From: Apoda limacodes
Taxonomy: Eukaryota; Arthropoda; Insecta; Lepidoptera; Limacodidae
Reading direction: 5' to 3'
Length of the DNA stretch: 64,000 nucleotides
Assembly: GCA_946406115.1 (NCBI GenBank)
Contig: OX291557.1
Location: 2,326,501-2,390,500 of the forward strand
Shown here: one piece after another, positions 23,591 to 35,507 of the stretch
How positions within the stretch are numbered: position 1 is the first letter of the stretch
Layout: every line of letters starts with the position of its first letter
Made by a program: the position numbers and the translations under genes
The notes under the pieces: generated by a model
Database searches by the model: none
What the model saw: the letters and a program-made list of their open reading frames with translations, nothing else
Told to the model about the DNA's origin: nothing

Positions 23591-23650
23591 CTTTTTAACA
23601 CGAGTGATAGTTTGCTGCGCCTTGTTACACAATAGCACGAGTTTAGAAAG
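23591..23650 (-). repeat. palindrome-ended block, right copy (inverted)
   Basis: The block tttttaacacgagtgatag then gttacacaatagcacgag is the reverse complement of the left block, with a few substitutions and a decayed outer end. Confidence 0.7.
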
Positions 23651-23654
23651 ACAA

Positions 23655-24570
23655 ATTTCATGCAAGTGCATATCTACATTGTTTTGACTCTGAGACCTAA
23701 TAAAATTTTGGTGGCATTGATAAGAATATCCTCTACACTGCACTCATCACTGTTACAAGACGTTCTAAATTTCTGTGAAAAATATTTTCAAATTGGTACG
23801 ACGATAGCAATTTTGTGAATATGAATCACAACACAAGGAAATATAAAATGAAACATATTTAATAATTATCGCGATCTAGCGGAAGCATATTCTACCCCTT
23901 TCAAGTACGGTTCACTCATCGGTTGAGTTGCTTACTAGTACTAATATGATACTAGTTTTGATTTATTTATTTGAAAATAAAAGCACGGGCGTATAAAATA
24001 AATAATTTAAATGCTACTGTAGGTATATATGCTATGCTTATAATGTATATGTAATGTATAATACATTACATTAAATTTCTGACTGTAATGAACGGCTATC
24101 CATATAAAAAAATATGTTTTACAAATGCGAAGCGCAAGGGTACTACCTACCTTTTCTCGAAGCGCTTCGTCGTGTTTTTGAAACCTCGTAAGGTGAAAAA
24201 TTTATTTAATTTAAAATCTTGTAAATTTAAAAAACTATAAGAGCTAAGTTAACAAGTTTTTTCCCGCGCTAATTTTTGACTATCACTTGAAACCAACTCT
24301 CACTCTGTGGCGGGGCGGATCCAATGACACCGCTTAGTGAAGGCATTCAAATACATTAATGGATAAGGTATCTTTTAACTATTCTGACTGACATTTTGCA
24401 GTCAGGTCTACTCTGAAAAAGTTCTTAAGTTTCTCAGTGACTGTCCAAATAGCACCAAGGCCAGAGTTGGGAAAGAGATCAATTACTCGATAATCTACAA
24501 TTCATTATCTTTTTGTGCGCCCTGTAGCTGTCTCTGTTGTCTACTGTCTGTCCGTCTGTTTGAAAATCCA
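23655..24570. other. unassigned AT-rich DNA
   Basis: No feature is supported except a small dyad (atgtaatgtat/aatacattacat) near 24050 and a gcgaagcg/cgaagcgcttcg cluster near 24130-24170. Confidence 0.35.
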
Positions 24571-24572
24571 AA

Positions 24573-24817
24573 TTCATACTAATATTATAAATGCGAAAGT
24601 AACTCTGTCTGTCTGTATGTCTGGGTAACAGACTTCACGCTCAAACTGCTGTACTGATTAAGATGAAATTTGGCATGGAGATAGTTTCAGTCTTGAGAAA
24701 TGACATAGGCTACTTAAACACGTCAAGTGTGAGTCGGTTTATTTTCTATAATTGAGTAGTTGCCGTTGAAATCCCACATCGATAACCGAATTAAGGGCGG
24801 GTAACCGCGGCCAAAAG
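24573..24817 (+). mobile_element. non-autonomous Helitron, decayed 3' end
   Basis: It begins catactaatattataaatg and cgaaagtaactctgtctg. It continues with gatgaaatttggcatgg and ends gggcgggtaaccgcggccaa, with aaagTTTT where aaagCTAGT is expected. Reverse-oriented relatives lie at 54290 and 55676. Confidence 0.65.
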
Positions 24818-25355
24818 TTTTTCAATAAATTTCAAATTCAAATATGTAACTTCATAGTAAAAATATTGAGGTCATAGAATAATACATTATGTGTGGGTAC
24901 CGATCCTAAATGAATTACATTTGCTTACCTATGGGTCTGTATTATACATACCCGTATTACTGGATATTTTTATGACTACAGTTACTCTAGTCTGACTGTC
25001 GAGGAAGAAACGAGTAATTCAATTTCATTGTTCAGTTAATACAGATAACACACTTTTATGAATAGCTAAAACACGAAACCCTCTACTTGAAACGCTGTTC
25101 ACACAATTGAAACTAAAACTAAAACCACAGTATAGGTATTACACTACTTGCTGAAATATACAAAAATTTGTTATTTTTTTAAGAGTTTAAGAGATAACAT
25201 TTTTGAGAAAAGTAATACAAATATGTATTTATATAACATATCTAATATGTATAGCAATAAATTATGACACAAAATAAATACTAGCGTTACACTTTGTTCA
25301 TTAATATTTACTGGTGTTTTGCTCTGCTATGATTTATATAACGACAAAACGTGAA

Positions 25356-25919
25356 TGATCACTGACGCTCAAATATTACAGTATAATATATGCTGACGCC
25401 GAGGCGGAGTGTATGATCACTGACGCCCAAAGACTACAGTATAATGTATGCTGACGCCGACGCGGAGTGTATTATCACTGACGCCCAAAGACTATAGTAT
25501 AATGAATGCTGACGCCGACGCGGAGTGTATGATCACTGACGCCCAAAGACTACAGTATAATGTATGCTGACGCCGACGCGGAGTGTATGATCACTGACGC
25601 CCAAAGACTACAGTATAATGTATGCTTACGCCGACGCGGAGTGTATGATCACTGACGCCCAAAGACTACAGTATAATGTATGCTGACGCCGACGCGGAGT
25701 GTATGATCACTGACGCCCAAAGACTATAGTATAATGAATGCTGACGCCGACGCGGAGTGTATGATCACTGACGCCCAAAGACTACAGTATAATGTATGCT
25801 GACGCCGACGCGGAGTGTATGATCACTGACGCCCAAAGACTACAGTATAATGTATGCTTACGCCGACGCGGAGTGTGTGATCACTGACGCCGATGCGGAA
25901 TGTATGATCACTCAAAAGC
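25356..25919 (+). repeat. 58-bp satellite with 232-bp higher-order repeat
   Basis: Nine full 58-bp units start at 25356, 25414, 25472, 25530, 25588, 25646, 25704, 25762 and 25820, with a partial tenth from 25878. Each has tgatcactgacgccc, agtataatg and gacgccgacgcggagtg. Variants tatag/gaatg (third and seventh units) and gcttacg (fifth and ninth) recur every four units, defining a 232-bp higher-order unit. Confidence 0.92.
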
Positions 25920-26874
25920 TGGTGATTATCATTTATTTCATTAGGCTGGGCCTGGCCTTGAATAACTGACACTTTAGATTTCGTAATTTTTTTCACTTTA
26001 AGTTAACAACCTAAGACAGTATAAATGACTTGACGTTAATGTGGATTCATTCAAGTAAAAAAATACTTCTTCATATTCTTAATCAAACACATACCATGGT
26101 TTCCTTTTTTACTATTTGGCTATGGAACCCTAACAATAGTCATAGCATTTTAATAATATTCCACCTTTGTCTGACAGGATTTCTACGTGCGTATCGTAGA
26201 AAAATGAAATTGAGTGAACTGAACGGGGACGGGGTGTTCACAAGCTTTCACCGGAATCTCTGTTAAATTCCTGCGAGATCAGAATGTCATGAGCTGAGGC
26301 AGAATGTCGTGTTACACGAGGGCATTACACAATGTTATGGCGAGAACTTGTGGGGAAGAAAGAACGTGTCGACTTACGGAAAATCTTTTATACGACAAAG
26401 AGTTGAAGCGAAAATAGTTTGTGGAACAATATCTGTGTGTACGTCACAAGAAAAGGTTACCAACTCCTGCACGAGTATACACAGATGACGTGTATGTAAT
26501 GTAAGCCTGTATATGTATGTATCGGTAGGGTTAGTTATGATAATTAGAGCTGTCATAACTTTACTCCTTATAATATATTTATGATACAAGAATGGTCCGG
26601 GGACTGAACGGGTTGATTTGAAACACTTTTGGGATTGCTGTATAGTAAAGTATAAGCTACATAGGCAATTTTTACTAGTTGTGATAGTGAATAAATATTG
26701 TAAATACCACAGACTATATAATACTACACAATACTATGTCCTTTTTATTTATTTAGAAATCAAAGCAATAGTCGAATGGAAAACTAGTAGCAAAGTTCTA
26801 ATTAGACGGCACATACAATACACATATTCACCTACGTTCAGAAACGAGACAAGTATTACACATAATGAGGTGAC
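25920..26874. other. unassigned DNA
   Basis: Open frames at 26030-26266 and 26618-26896 (+) and 26374-26589 (-) lack any recognisable domain. I cannot support a gene. Confidence 0.35.
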
Positions 26875-27010
26875 TTCTGCTCTACCCCATTCCTGAGCTG
26901 TTTGAAGTCATTTCGTTCCGGGCCATTCGGCTCGCTCAACTCCGGCACACATAATGGCAACACTGAAGAGGCTCTACCACGTTGTAATGGCCGCTTCACT
27001 CTTAGGTCGA
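26875..27010 (+). repeat. unclassified dispersed repeat, copy 2
   Basis: See 17680-17830. The best block is actgaagaggctctaccacg then gtaatggccg. Confidence 0.4.
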
Positions 27011-27673
27011 GGTAAATCAAGACACATGCTTGTAATGAAACTTACGATTTCACTAACAGGTTATTTAATTGTATTTCGTCTGTGTAATTGTACCGTTAGG
27101 GAATGTCTGAGATAAAGGTTTGAGTAGATATGTACCTCCATAGAAACTAAGAGAAACTATAACAAAAATGCTGTACCTAAAGATGCTTCTTTGCAGACAC
27201 TCAAAATATTTTTATTGAAGTATTTTAAATGATTTTGATCATTTACTATTAATTTTTAAAAGTTAACTTTACTTCCACCAGTTCAGAACATTTTACTACA
27301 CTGAATATTACATTATTTTGTGGTAAGTACCAACTTTTTGTATTCCTCCGTGAGCTTTATTTTAGGAAAATGTCCGTTTGTTAAAAAAAACATAAGATTA
27401 ATATATTTTAAAATAAAAAAAATAAAGAAAATGTGAATACCTAGTTTATTATAAATTATTTATGTACACAGATAAAAAAGAAATGAGTATATTAGCGAAA
27501 TGACGGAGACTTTCGATAAAAACATGTTGATCGGCATCAATGTTATCCTATTTGTCGGATTGTAAAACGCACTCTTCAAATAACATTAAAACTAAAGTCT
27601 ATTTATAATTAATTATAGTTTCGATAACTTTATTATGCCTCCTAGCGAGGGTGCGCGGCGTCCGTCCTATGTT

Positions 27674-27778
27674 TAGGGGAGAACAAAAGGGGGGGAAACA
27701 GTCGCTATTGTTGCAGTGAGGCAATATCTCCAGCGAACTGAGTCAGTTTGCGAAGCTGGGGATTTATATTTTTAGGTA
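27674..27778 (+). repeat. conserved-looking ~105-bp element, copy A
   Basis: It aligns with 35701-35813 through a G-rich head (gggagaacaaaaggggg), cgctattgttgcagt, gagcaat-atc and a downstream ctgcg-gc-gtgg, followed by atttatattttt. It may be an unnamed repeat or a duplicated regulatory element. Confidence 0.45.
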
Positions 27779-27779
27779 A

Positions 27780-29520
27780 ACGTGCATGCTAAGAGGAATG
27801 ATAGTATGAACTACATAGATAGGGGAATAACCGGAGCATATAAGATCAGAAGACACTCTCACATGGTTTGACACCACCTCTGCCCATGTACAACAATTCA
27901 TACTGAAGAATGTAAACTTTTCTCAACTTATCGACGTCAATTCATTTATTTTAAACGTGAGACAGATACTAGTATCAAAGAGACACCAAAAGGTTTCCTG
28001 TACTATTGGATACAAAGTGTCAGCATACCTTTGGCTCGTGTTACGAGCGCGCCTAGGCAGAAACGTAAGCAAAGAGACGACGCTAAATAATTGCTGCATA
28101 CTAATGTGAGATCTAGATTAAAAATGACCATTTCGACGTATATGGACCCTTAACCTACACGTTGTTTGTTATTCGTATAGTTATGTACATACCTGTTGTT
28201 TATATCTAAAGGTGTCAATACCGCCTATAGGATGACGTACCTGTGATTCATGGAGTTTGTTTTCTTTTGCAGATGAAACTTTCAAAGCCTTCATGTGAAT
28301 ATTGTATTTAGGAGAGGCTCGGTTCGACTACCGAAGTCTTTCAGCCTAATAGTCAGCGTCACTAAACGCCTCATATCGAGTCTTTTTTGGTTAAAAAAAT
28401 ATTTTTGAGATTTTTTTGTAACTTAATTTTGTTTATAAAGTGTTGGGCATTTTGCTACACCATGATTTATATATTTTTACAGTATTTATTATATTTTTGG
28501 AAAAAGAAAGAGGAAAATATTTTTGTTACTAAAAATTAAATCTTTTGTGGCAAGTACAAAAGATTTAATTGATTAGTTCCACATCTGTTAAAAACTCATT
28601 TATCTTTTTTGGAAAAAAAAGTGTTACTGATACAGTCTGTTTAAAGTAGTGCATAGTTTCTTCTTCATAAACAATTAAATATACTATAATTCGATTCGAA
28701 TGATAATAGTGGGAAAAGTTGAAAAAGGTTGTAAGCTATCAAAATGCGTTCATCAAATACTATCAAGGGTTCATCTTAAAGGTATGTCACACATTTAAGG
28801 GAGTGTGGGGTCATGCTAAGTGACGCAAAGGTAAATGACGTTATTAATGTACCTATAAATGGCCCCAGGTAGGGCTTCTGTGTTGCGTCCACACACCAGC
28901 AATTTGTTACTCATTTAATAAGTATTAGATTCACACATGGGCTACTTTTACTCTATCGAGAGTTCCCACAGGAAAAGGTTTGCCCTTTTCGTGCTACAAT
29001 TCATAAAACTTCACACGTGTAGAAATTTAATTTAACACTGACACTCCAATTTGAATTTTTAGGATATTCCTCGTCTCTCGTTACCGGCGCGCGGCGTACT
29101 CAAATTATTATATGACAATATAACGACGCGTGAAATGTCATTCTCTACGAAAAGTAGAAAAAATCCAAAAAAGAGATAGAACTTAAAGAGGTTTCTGTAA
29201 CAATACTGAACGTATTGTGCTTCAATAGTGTAGCTTGAGGTGTAGTTACAAGTGGTTCGTTATTTATTAAACAGTGTTGTAAATGTTTTTTTTTTTATGT
29301 AGTTGCTCAAAAAATTATGCAAATATTAAGTAAAAGTTTGCGTGCGGAAAATTTACGATTACGCAATTGAATAAAAAAACTGTCATGCAATTGCCTCAAA
29401 AACGGTAGTTAAATACCCGTGCGGAACTGTCATTTGACTCGTTGCAATTCGAATCGGCGTGGCGTGGGACGGCAGCCCCTTGATTACAGTAAGAAAGTTT
29501 GCTATAGTTCACCCACGTAT
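27780..29520. other. unassigned DNA
   Basis: A strong acceptor-like tttgttttcttttgcag ends at 28273 and is followed by only 9-12 open codons. No gene or repeat is otherwise supported. Confidence 0.35.
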
Positions 29521-29521
29521 A

Positions 29522-30830
29522 GTTTTTTTTTTATACCACTTAGGTGGCAAACAAGTTTACAATCCGCCTGATGGTAAGCGGTCACCGTAGCCCATGGACG
29601 CTTGCAACACCAGGGGTATTACTTTTTCTTGAAGAACTCCATTCCTTGGCAGGGAGCTCATTCCACAACTTAAACGTTCGCGGGACGAAGTTTCTCTGAA
29701 ACCGCACTGTACGCGACGATTTCGGTTCTAAAGTGTGAGAATGAATTCCCTGCCGATGGCGAGCGGTGCGATGGTAAAAAGTAGCCGTGGGCATCTTTTC
29801 GAACAATTCCTCAGAACACAACCCATTGTACAAGCGGTAGAACACACAAGGGAAGGCAAAGTCTCTCCTCTGACTTAAGGGCTCGATACCGCAAGTGAGT
29901 TTGGAATCGTCGACAATTCTCACAGCCCGTCGTTGAATCGAGTCAAAAGGGCCAATAATAGCAATACATGTTTGTTGATGTCCAACATGTCATTGATATG
30001 CAGTAGAAACAGCGTAGGAAAACGCACAGAGCCTTGCACCAGGCTCCACCAGCATTAATGTCCATGCTATCAGAGCAACTACCGTCAACTACGGTTCGGT
30101 AACTACGCTAGCCACCCATTTGCACAAACCCTCGGGCACTACGTATGATGGCAACTTCGATAGAAGACCCGATCGAACGCCTTCGCTATGCCCAGGCGTT
30201 GGCATGTATGCCTCCCCCTAACTCTCAATGGCTATTGCCTATCGGTGTGTGAGATACACTAGAAGGTCACCAGTCGAGCGACCGTGGCGAAAGCCATATT
30301 GACAGTCACTGACCAGGTCGTGTTCTTCTAGGTATCTCAGAAGCTGTGTGTTGATCACACGTTCCATCACCTTGGAGAGGAGAGAGGTAATAGCAATAGG
30401 CTTGTAATTCGATGGATCTGATCTATCGCCCTTTTTGGGCGCCGGGTGCACATTCGCAGTCTTCCATGAAGTGTGGTAGGAAAGCGCGAAGAGGCGCGTG
30501 CTTAAGCACCACTGCTGGAATACCGTCTGGCCCACTCGACTTATAAACGTCTAGAGAAAGAAAGCAACGCCCGCCGGACCTCCCGCTGTGTTATGGAGAT
30601 TTCCGGCATGGTCTTACCTCACCACGGTATAGCAGCTGGTAGGTACAGCGCCTTCATCGTTCATATTTGAGTTCGAGGCAAAGAGACTGCCCAGTAGAGC
30701 AGCTTTCGAAAAAATCGCAAATCGCCCACTAATTTTGCCGATGAATTGGAATTTTGCTATGGCAGTTGCTTTTTTACTGTACCTCGAGGCACATTTTATT
30801 TTCCACAGTAAAAAGGCCATGCCTAGTTCT
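29522..30830 (-). pseudogene. CR1/Jockey-like non-LTR retrotransposon, decayed pol
   Basis: The minus strand encodes the 3' half of a LINE polyprotein. From 30820 downward it reads LLGSLFASNSNMNDEG, then in another frame the start of the RT domain (KSSGPDGIPAVVLK). This is followed by TANVHPAPKKGDRSDPSNYK, PIAITSLLSKVMERVIN and QYGFRHGRSTGDLL (RT motifs 1-2), then KLPSYVVPEGLCKWVAS. The catalytic YADD block is deleted between about 29990 and 29950. The C-terminal region at 29923-29582 is open for 113 codons, with RRDFAFPCVFYRLYNGLCSE and FVPRTFKLWNELPA. A short 3' UTR ends in ggtataaaaaa. Stops and frameshifts make it inactive. It is the longest copy of the family in the window. Confidence 0.85.
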
Positions 30831-31625
30831 AGTCTAGTCTATGTCCTATGTGCATTTCCGCCTCTTCAGCTATCTATTTGCCAATGCCATTGCGGCGTAC
30901 AGAAAGGACAACTTATGCATTTATAATATTAGCACGGCCTAAACAATATTTCATTCTGTCTGCCATCGAAGGCGTCTAGACACAGCAATCGTGAGGAAAG
31001 GGAGGGGGGTCGCGGCGAGACGCGGGGGTTATCGCACTAGACTAGTCTACATCATCACATATGGCTAGTCGAGCGCTGTCCAGCCGGTCATACATTTTGT
31101 CGTGGCGCCATGACTTGTCCACGTTGTCGGATCTATTAAAAGCAATGACTGAATGTATCTATTAAATGAATGTTTTGTCTGTGATATTAGTATGGATGGA
31201 TTTTCACCTTTTCGCTTTTATTGCTGTACCTACGCAATGCGACGCTATTAGTGGCAATATTATTGCACGAGACATGGCTTTTACAAAAAACCAACGCAGG
31301 GATATATTTAGCTTACATTTAAAAAAAAAAGGATTTTTCAAATTATGCGACATGCATCCTCTTCGAAATTGTCTGTTCAATTTATTTGTTACCTCTGGAA
31401 GTATAAGTGTAAGGTTACGGTAACGCTTAACATCGCGAGCTGTTTGTTTATCGCCTTATTAATATATAAAAGACATTACCAAACACACCTTTACTCATAC
31501 ACAATCTGTTCTTAGTTCTTTGCCATCACACATAATATGTATTGTTACTCCTTTGAGTCCTACGAAAGTAAAATGTAAGAAGATTATAGTGAGGCAATTC
31601 AAATCTAAAACTCAAGCTGTGCTCG
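30831..31625. other. unassigned DNA with a CpG-rich spot
   Basis: The segment gggtcgcggcgagacgcggg near 31007 is CpG-rich. A plus frame at 31166-31423 has no recognised domain. Confidence 0.3.
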
Positions 31626-31805
31626 ACTCACAGCACACAATTTCCCCTAAGCCTTTGTAGCTCACTGCCACTCCTTTACAGTGGCACCCTCTTGTGCACA
31701 GAGTGAAAAATAAATAATGTTTCGCCTCTATTGACTGTACGTAATGATCTGGGACCCGGACAGAACATCCCATTTTGCATAAAAACAACCTTTCTTACGT
31801 AAAAA
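31626..31805 (+). repeat. unclassified dispersed repeat, copy 2
   Basis: Second copy of the 22130 family, in the same orientation. It also shows cagtggcaccctcttgtg and gtgaaaaataaataatg. Confidence 0.6.
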
Positions 31806-31809
31806 ATAT

Positions 31810-33090
31810 CCTCTGAATAGTCTTGCAATTTACTAAGAATTTATTTTTTGGTTTTATTATGATACTCATGGTCGCACGCGGCTTCGTCCGTGTATTTAGA
31901 TAAGGAATAACTAAATGTCACAAGGTACTGTAGACAAAAAGCCCCTTCTGAAAGTCCCTTCCCTGCCGATAATATATACATACACAAGCCTGTATTTGAA
32001 AATGTCAAAGTTACCACTCTGTTAATGTCGGTAAACCAGCGACGTCAGTTCGGCTCCTGGGCTGGATGCCAGGGTAGTTAATTAAAAGTTGCATTATCCT
32101 GCTGCCAGGGTAATGAAACTAATTACATTTGCAATTTAAAATTATTTGCGAGCGGTCAGTCCGACTCTGTAAGCGGAACCTGCTGAATACTGATGAGTTA
32201 AGGATTAAATTAGAGATACGGATTCAGTAACTCATTCAATTCGATCGAAAATGGTGCATCTGGTTTAGTTGATCTAATTATTATAATTAACTCAAATCTT
32301 CTTTAATATTTATTATTATAATTACTTAAATAGTTTGCATTAGACAAAAAAATTGTTTTTGTGTAGTCTCAAAGAATAACTAAAGAAAACAACTTTGACA
32401 TGTTAGATCAACTAACGCAAAGCGATTTAACTAATTTAATTCTTATTTTCATATTAGTTAAGGGCCCTCTTATTAAGCTATTTTTAGAATTTAAAAATAG
32501 CTTATGACTAGTTTTATATTTGCGACATTTGGATTTTAGAAACTCGTTTTCTACGTAGAAAAAATTAAGAAAATCCAATGGCGGCGCTAGTTAGCTGCTA
32601 TATGCGCCTTAAATGTACTTTACAAAGTAACAAGAGGGTTCACAAAATGTAACAGCTCGGAGCTTAGAAAAACAGCAATTATATCTGTCATTAACTTTTT
32701 GTGGGACGAAAACCTTTACCCTGACGAACTCGTGCTTTGTTTTTGCTTACTACATACATACTTATGTTTACGGTAATTACCTACTAAACGAGCTTGATAA
32801 CTTATGTTATGGTTTTCGTTAAGTTTTCTGTTAATTATTTAACCGAATTCCATTTCCTGATTTGTTTACTATTGCGGCAGTACCTACCTTATATAGACTG
32901 AATATACTCGGATTCATAGATTAATATATATATTTAGTGGAAACTCGGATTGGCGATAATCCTAAGCAAACGATCGTGGATATCGTGTTTGTTCACTAAC
33001 CGGAAGTATAGTACTGTGGTGATTATTCATGAAGAGATTCTAATGAAAGGGTTCGATTTACTTATTTGCTTATTATTTGTGTGATAGATA
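31810..33090. other. unassigned DNA
   Basis: It contains only a 13-bp inverted repeat with a 5-nt loop (taagctattttta, 32474-32504). The text near 32100-32170 (taatgaaactaattacattt) is homeodomain-site rich but not distinctive. Confidence 0.35.
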
Positions 33091-33091
33091 A

Positions 33092-33745
33092 TTTTTTTTT
33101 TATACCACTAAGGTGGCAAACAAGCCTACGGTCCGCCTGATGGTAAGCGGTCACCGTAGCCTATGGACGCTTGCAACACCAAGGGCATCACTCGCGCGTT
33201 GCCGACCCTTCAGAAATCTAATAACTTCTTTTTTGAAGAACCCCATACTGTAGTACTTAGAAAAAACCTTGGCAGGGAGCTCATTCTACAACCTAAGCGT
33301 TCGCGGGAGGAAGTTTCTCTGAAACCGCATGGTACGCGACCATTCGGTTCTAAAGTGTGAAGATGAATTCCCTGCCGATGGCGAGCAGTGCGATTGTAGA
33401 AAGTAGCCGTGGGCATCATTTCGCACAATCCTCAGAACACAACCCATTGTACAAGCGGAAGAACACACACAGGGAGGCAAAGTCTCTCCTCAGACTCTCC
33501 GAGTCAAAAGGGCCAAGCTGGTATCCGGGTGCACCCGCCCAGAGATGGCAGCAGTACTCCATATGGGGCCGGACTTGCGACTTGTAAAGCAGCAACCTTT
33601 GCCCCGACGTGAAGTACTGCTTCGCTCTGTTGAGTTCACCAAGTTTTTTGGACGCCAGCTTTACCTTGTCTAGCAAGTGATCTCGGAACTGAACATCGCT
33701 GGAGATGTGAACACCAAGGATCCCAATGCTCTTGGAAATGGAGAT
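33092..33745 (-). pseudogene. CR1/Jockey-like LINE copy, 5'-truncated
   Basis: Same family as 29522-30830. From 33676 downward it reads LDKVKLASKKLGELNRAKQY, then LLYKSQVRPHMEYCCHLWAG and APGYQLGPFDS. The frame then jumps to ESLRRDFASLCVFFRLYNGL, so a block of about 22 residues present in the other copy is lost. The last part (PRTLRL...) is spread over other frames. The 3' tail ends taccactaaggtggc next to a T run at 33092. Confidence 0.85.
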
Positions 33746-33794
33746 TTATTAAAGGAATGTATCATTTATTGACCACCTAAGTGGATCACTTGAA

Positions 33795-33895
33795 GGTTCT
33801 TCTGCACGCTGAACTGTGGGCGCGGGTTCGATCCCCTGACAGGACAAACATTTATGTGATGAATATATGTGTCAGTATAACACATAAGACACCTA
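33795..33895 (+). mobile_element. tRNA-derived SINE fragment
   Basis: The B-box-like gcgggttcgatcccctgac is followed by aggacaaacatttatgtgat, the typical tRNA-related/unique junction of a common lepidopteran SINE. Related copies lie at 59985 and 61015. Confidence 0.55.
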
Positions 33896-33899
33896 TTTT

Positions 33900-35015
33900 T
33901 AAAAAAATGTAATAGGATTGAGACAAAGATAGCGGAGAGAATAGGCTGTTACACACGGATGGCATTTTGCTAAGAAACCCTAAAAAATATGTAAAAATAA
34001 CTGAATAATACTTACGTTCATTTTCGGAAGATTACGCCAAAACGCATAATATCGTCTTTATTACCTGTAACAAAATCAGTAAAAAGGGTTGAACACATGT
34101 TTTTTTTTGTTGATTAACTTATGAAAAATAGCAAAATTAAAGTAATTTTAATTAGTTCGCTTTCCACAAATATTTGCTCTACCAGACTGATCTGCCCGGA
34201 TGAGTGCGCTGATTGGCAGGATTTAGTGAAAAAAGATTAATTCTTGTGAAAGGACGGTCTGAATGCTTTAACAGAGAGAATGCGCTTAGGCAAAGTCAAG
34301 GTCTTAAGGTAGTCGTGCAATACAAAAGCATCAAAAAAACAATGAAAGTATGTGGTTTGTCCGCTTGATATTTTTCTTTTGACTAGCTTATTTTGTGTTT
34401 TAGTTAGTAGGTTTAAAATATAACGCAAAAGTTTAAAATCAATTACTATGCGTTGTGGTGACATAAGATTCTGCAATATAACCTTTTATGTTTAACGGTT
34501 TTTATACTCAGAAGGGTAACCAGTGGCTGAATACACACCCACATCATAATGTGGGGGGTAGCCTCTTATGACCAACCACTTCAACCCTTCGTGACAAGTG
34601 ACAGGTGACAGGAGAGGAGCACATCGTAGCCACACTGCCTCTGACGCAGTGTACCTAGACTAAAGTGGCTTTATGAACATATGTCCCATACGTCGTAATT
34701 TTCCATTTTTAAAGTAATCAGCGTTAAAATGATACACCAAAGACAAAATAAAATGTCCCCATTCCTAGTTAGTGAAGTATAAGAAGTAGGTATCTAAGTT
34801 AGGTTTGGACGGGGAACGTTTCTACACTGTTATTTTACTAAAGTTTAACTTAATCTGTTTATATTATGTCTGTCTCGCAAATTTAACTTAAAATTAAGCT
34901 GGTCGATAGTGAACTGTAAATAAATTAAATAGCTTATAAAATTTGTTTAAGTGTACCTATTTGTGAAATCTTAAGTTAGCTTATTTTTTCCTTTTGACAA
35001 AATGGTTTATTTATT
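33900..35015. other. unassigned DNA
   Basis: The text gtggggggtagcctcttatg and aagtgacaggtgacagg near 34550-34610 may be repeat-derived. No gene is supported. Confidence 0.3.
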
Positions 35016-35017
35016 AA

Positions 35018-35200
35018 ATGAGATACAGTGAATTTTTTAATATTACTTCTTCTTTAACATCATTTGAACGATATGTTAAATTCAAACAGTCAATACAACA
35101 AATTACTAAAAATATTGTACATGATCATGACAAAACCAAGTTGGACTTCTGGAAAGCGAAGCTACAAGTAAAGACTGTATTCGATTTATTACTTACATAA
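35018..35200 (+). CDS. 60-codon ATG open frame, unknown
   Basis: It has an ATG start, 60 codons (begins MRYSEFFNIT, includes HDHDKTKLDFWKAKL) and a TAA stop, followed shortly by AATAAA. The composition is charged and plausible for a protein fragment, but I recognise no family. It may be a small gene, a mobile-element relic or chance. Confidence 0.15.
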   Translation: MRYSEFFNITSSLTSFERYVKFKQSIQQITKNIVHDHDKTKLDFWKAKLQVKTVFDLLLT

Positions 35201-35251
35201 TAAATTTGATGATTTTTTTCATTAAAAATAAATTTATTAAGTAATTAATTA

Positions 35252-35312
35252 GATTTGACGTATTGTTAGCCAGCACCCATAATTTGACGTATTGTTGGCC
35301 TAGGTCCATAAT
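35252..35312 (+). repeat. 30-bp tandem duplication
   Basis: The unit tttgacgtattgtt(a/g)gcc followed by cccataa/tccataa occurs twice. Confidence 0.75.
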
Positions 35313-35507
35313 TTCTGAACCAATCTAAAAGGCAAAGAAAATACGTTTACAATATATTCAATTAGTCCATATAATGTATACTTGGGAAAGTAAGACTGTT
35401 TGTTGTTTGTAGTTAACCTGTTTTTTGGCACAGAAATTAATGAAAGTATGGAGAAATTAAACAATTCCCACAGAAATATTAAACGAATACTGCGAGGACG
35501 CATACTA

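Noticed and set aside
25356..25919. 58-bp repeats as a CRISPR-like array
   Set aside because: Uniform tandem satellite with no variable spacers.
33357..33612. Plus-strand frames of 67-76 codons
   Set aside because: Antisense shadows of the minus-strand LINE C-terminus.
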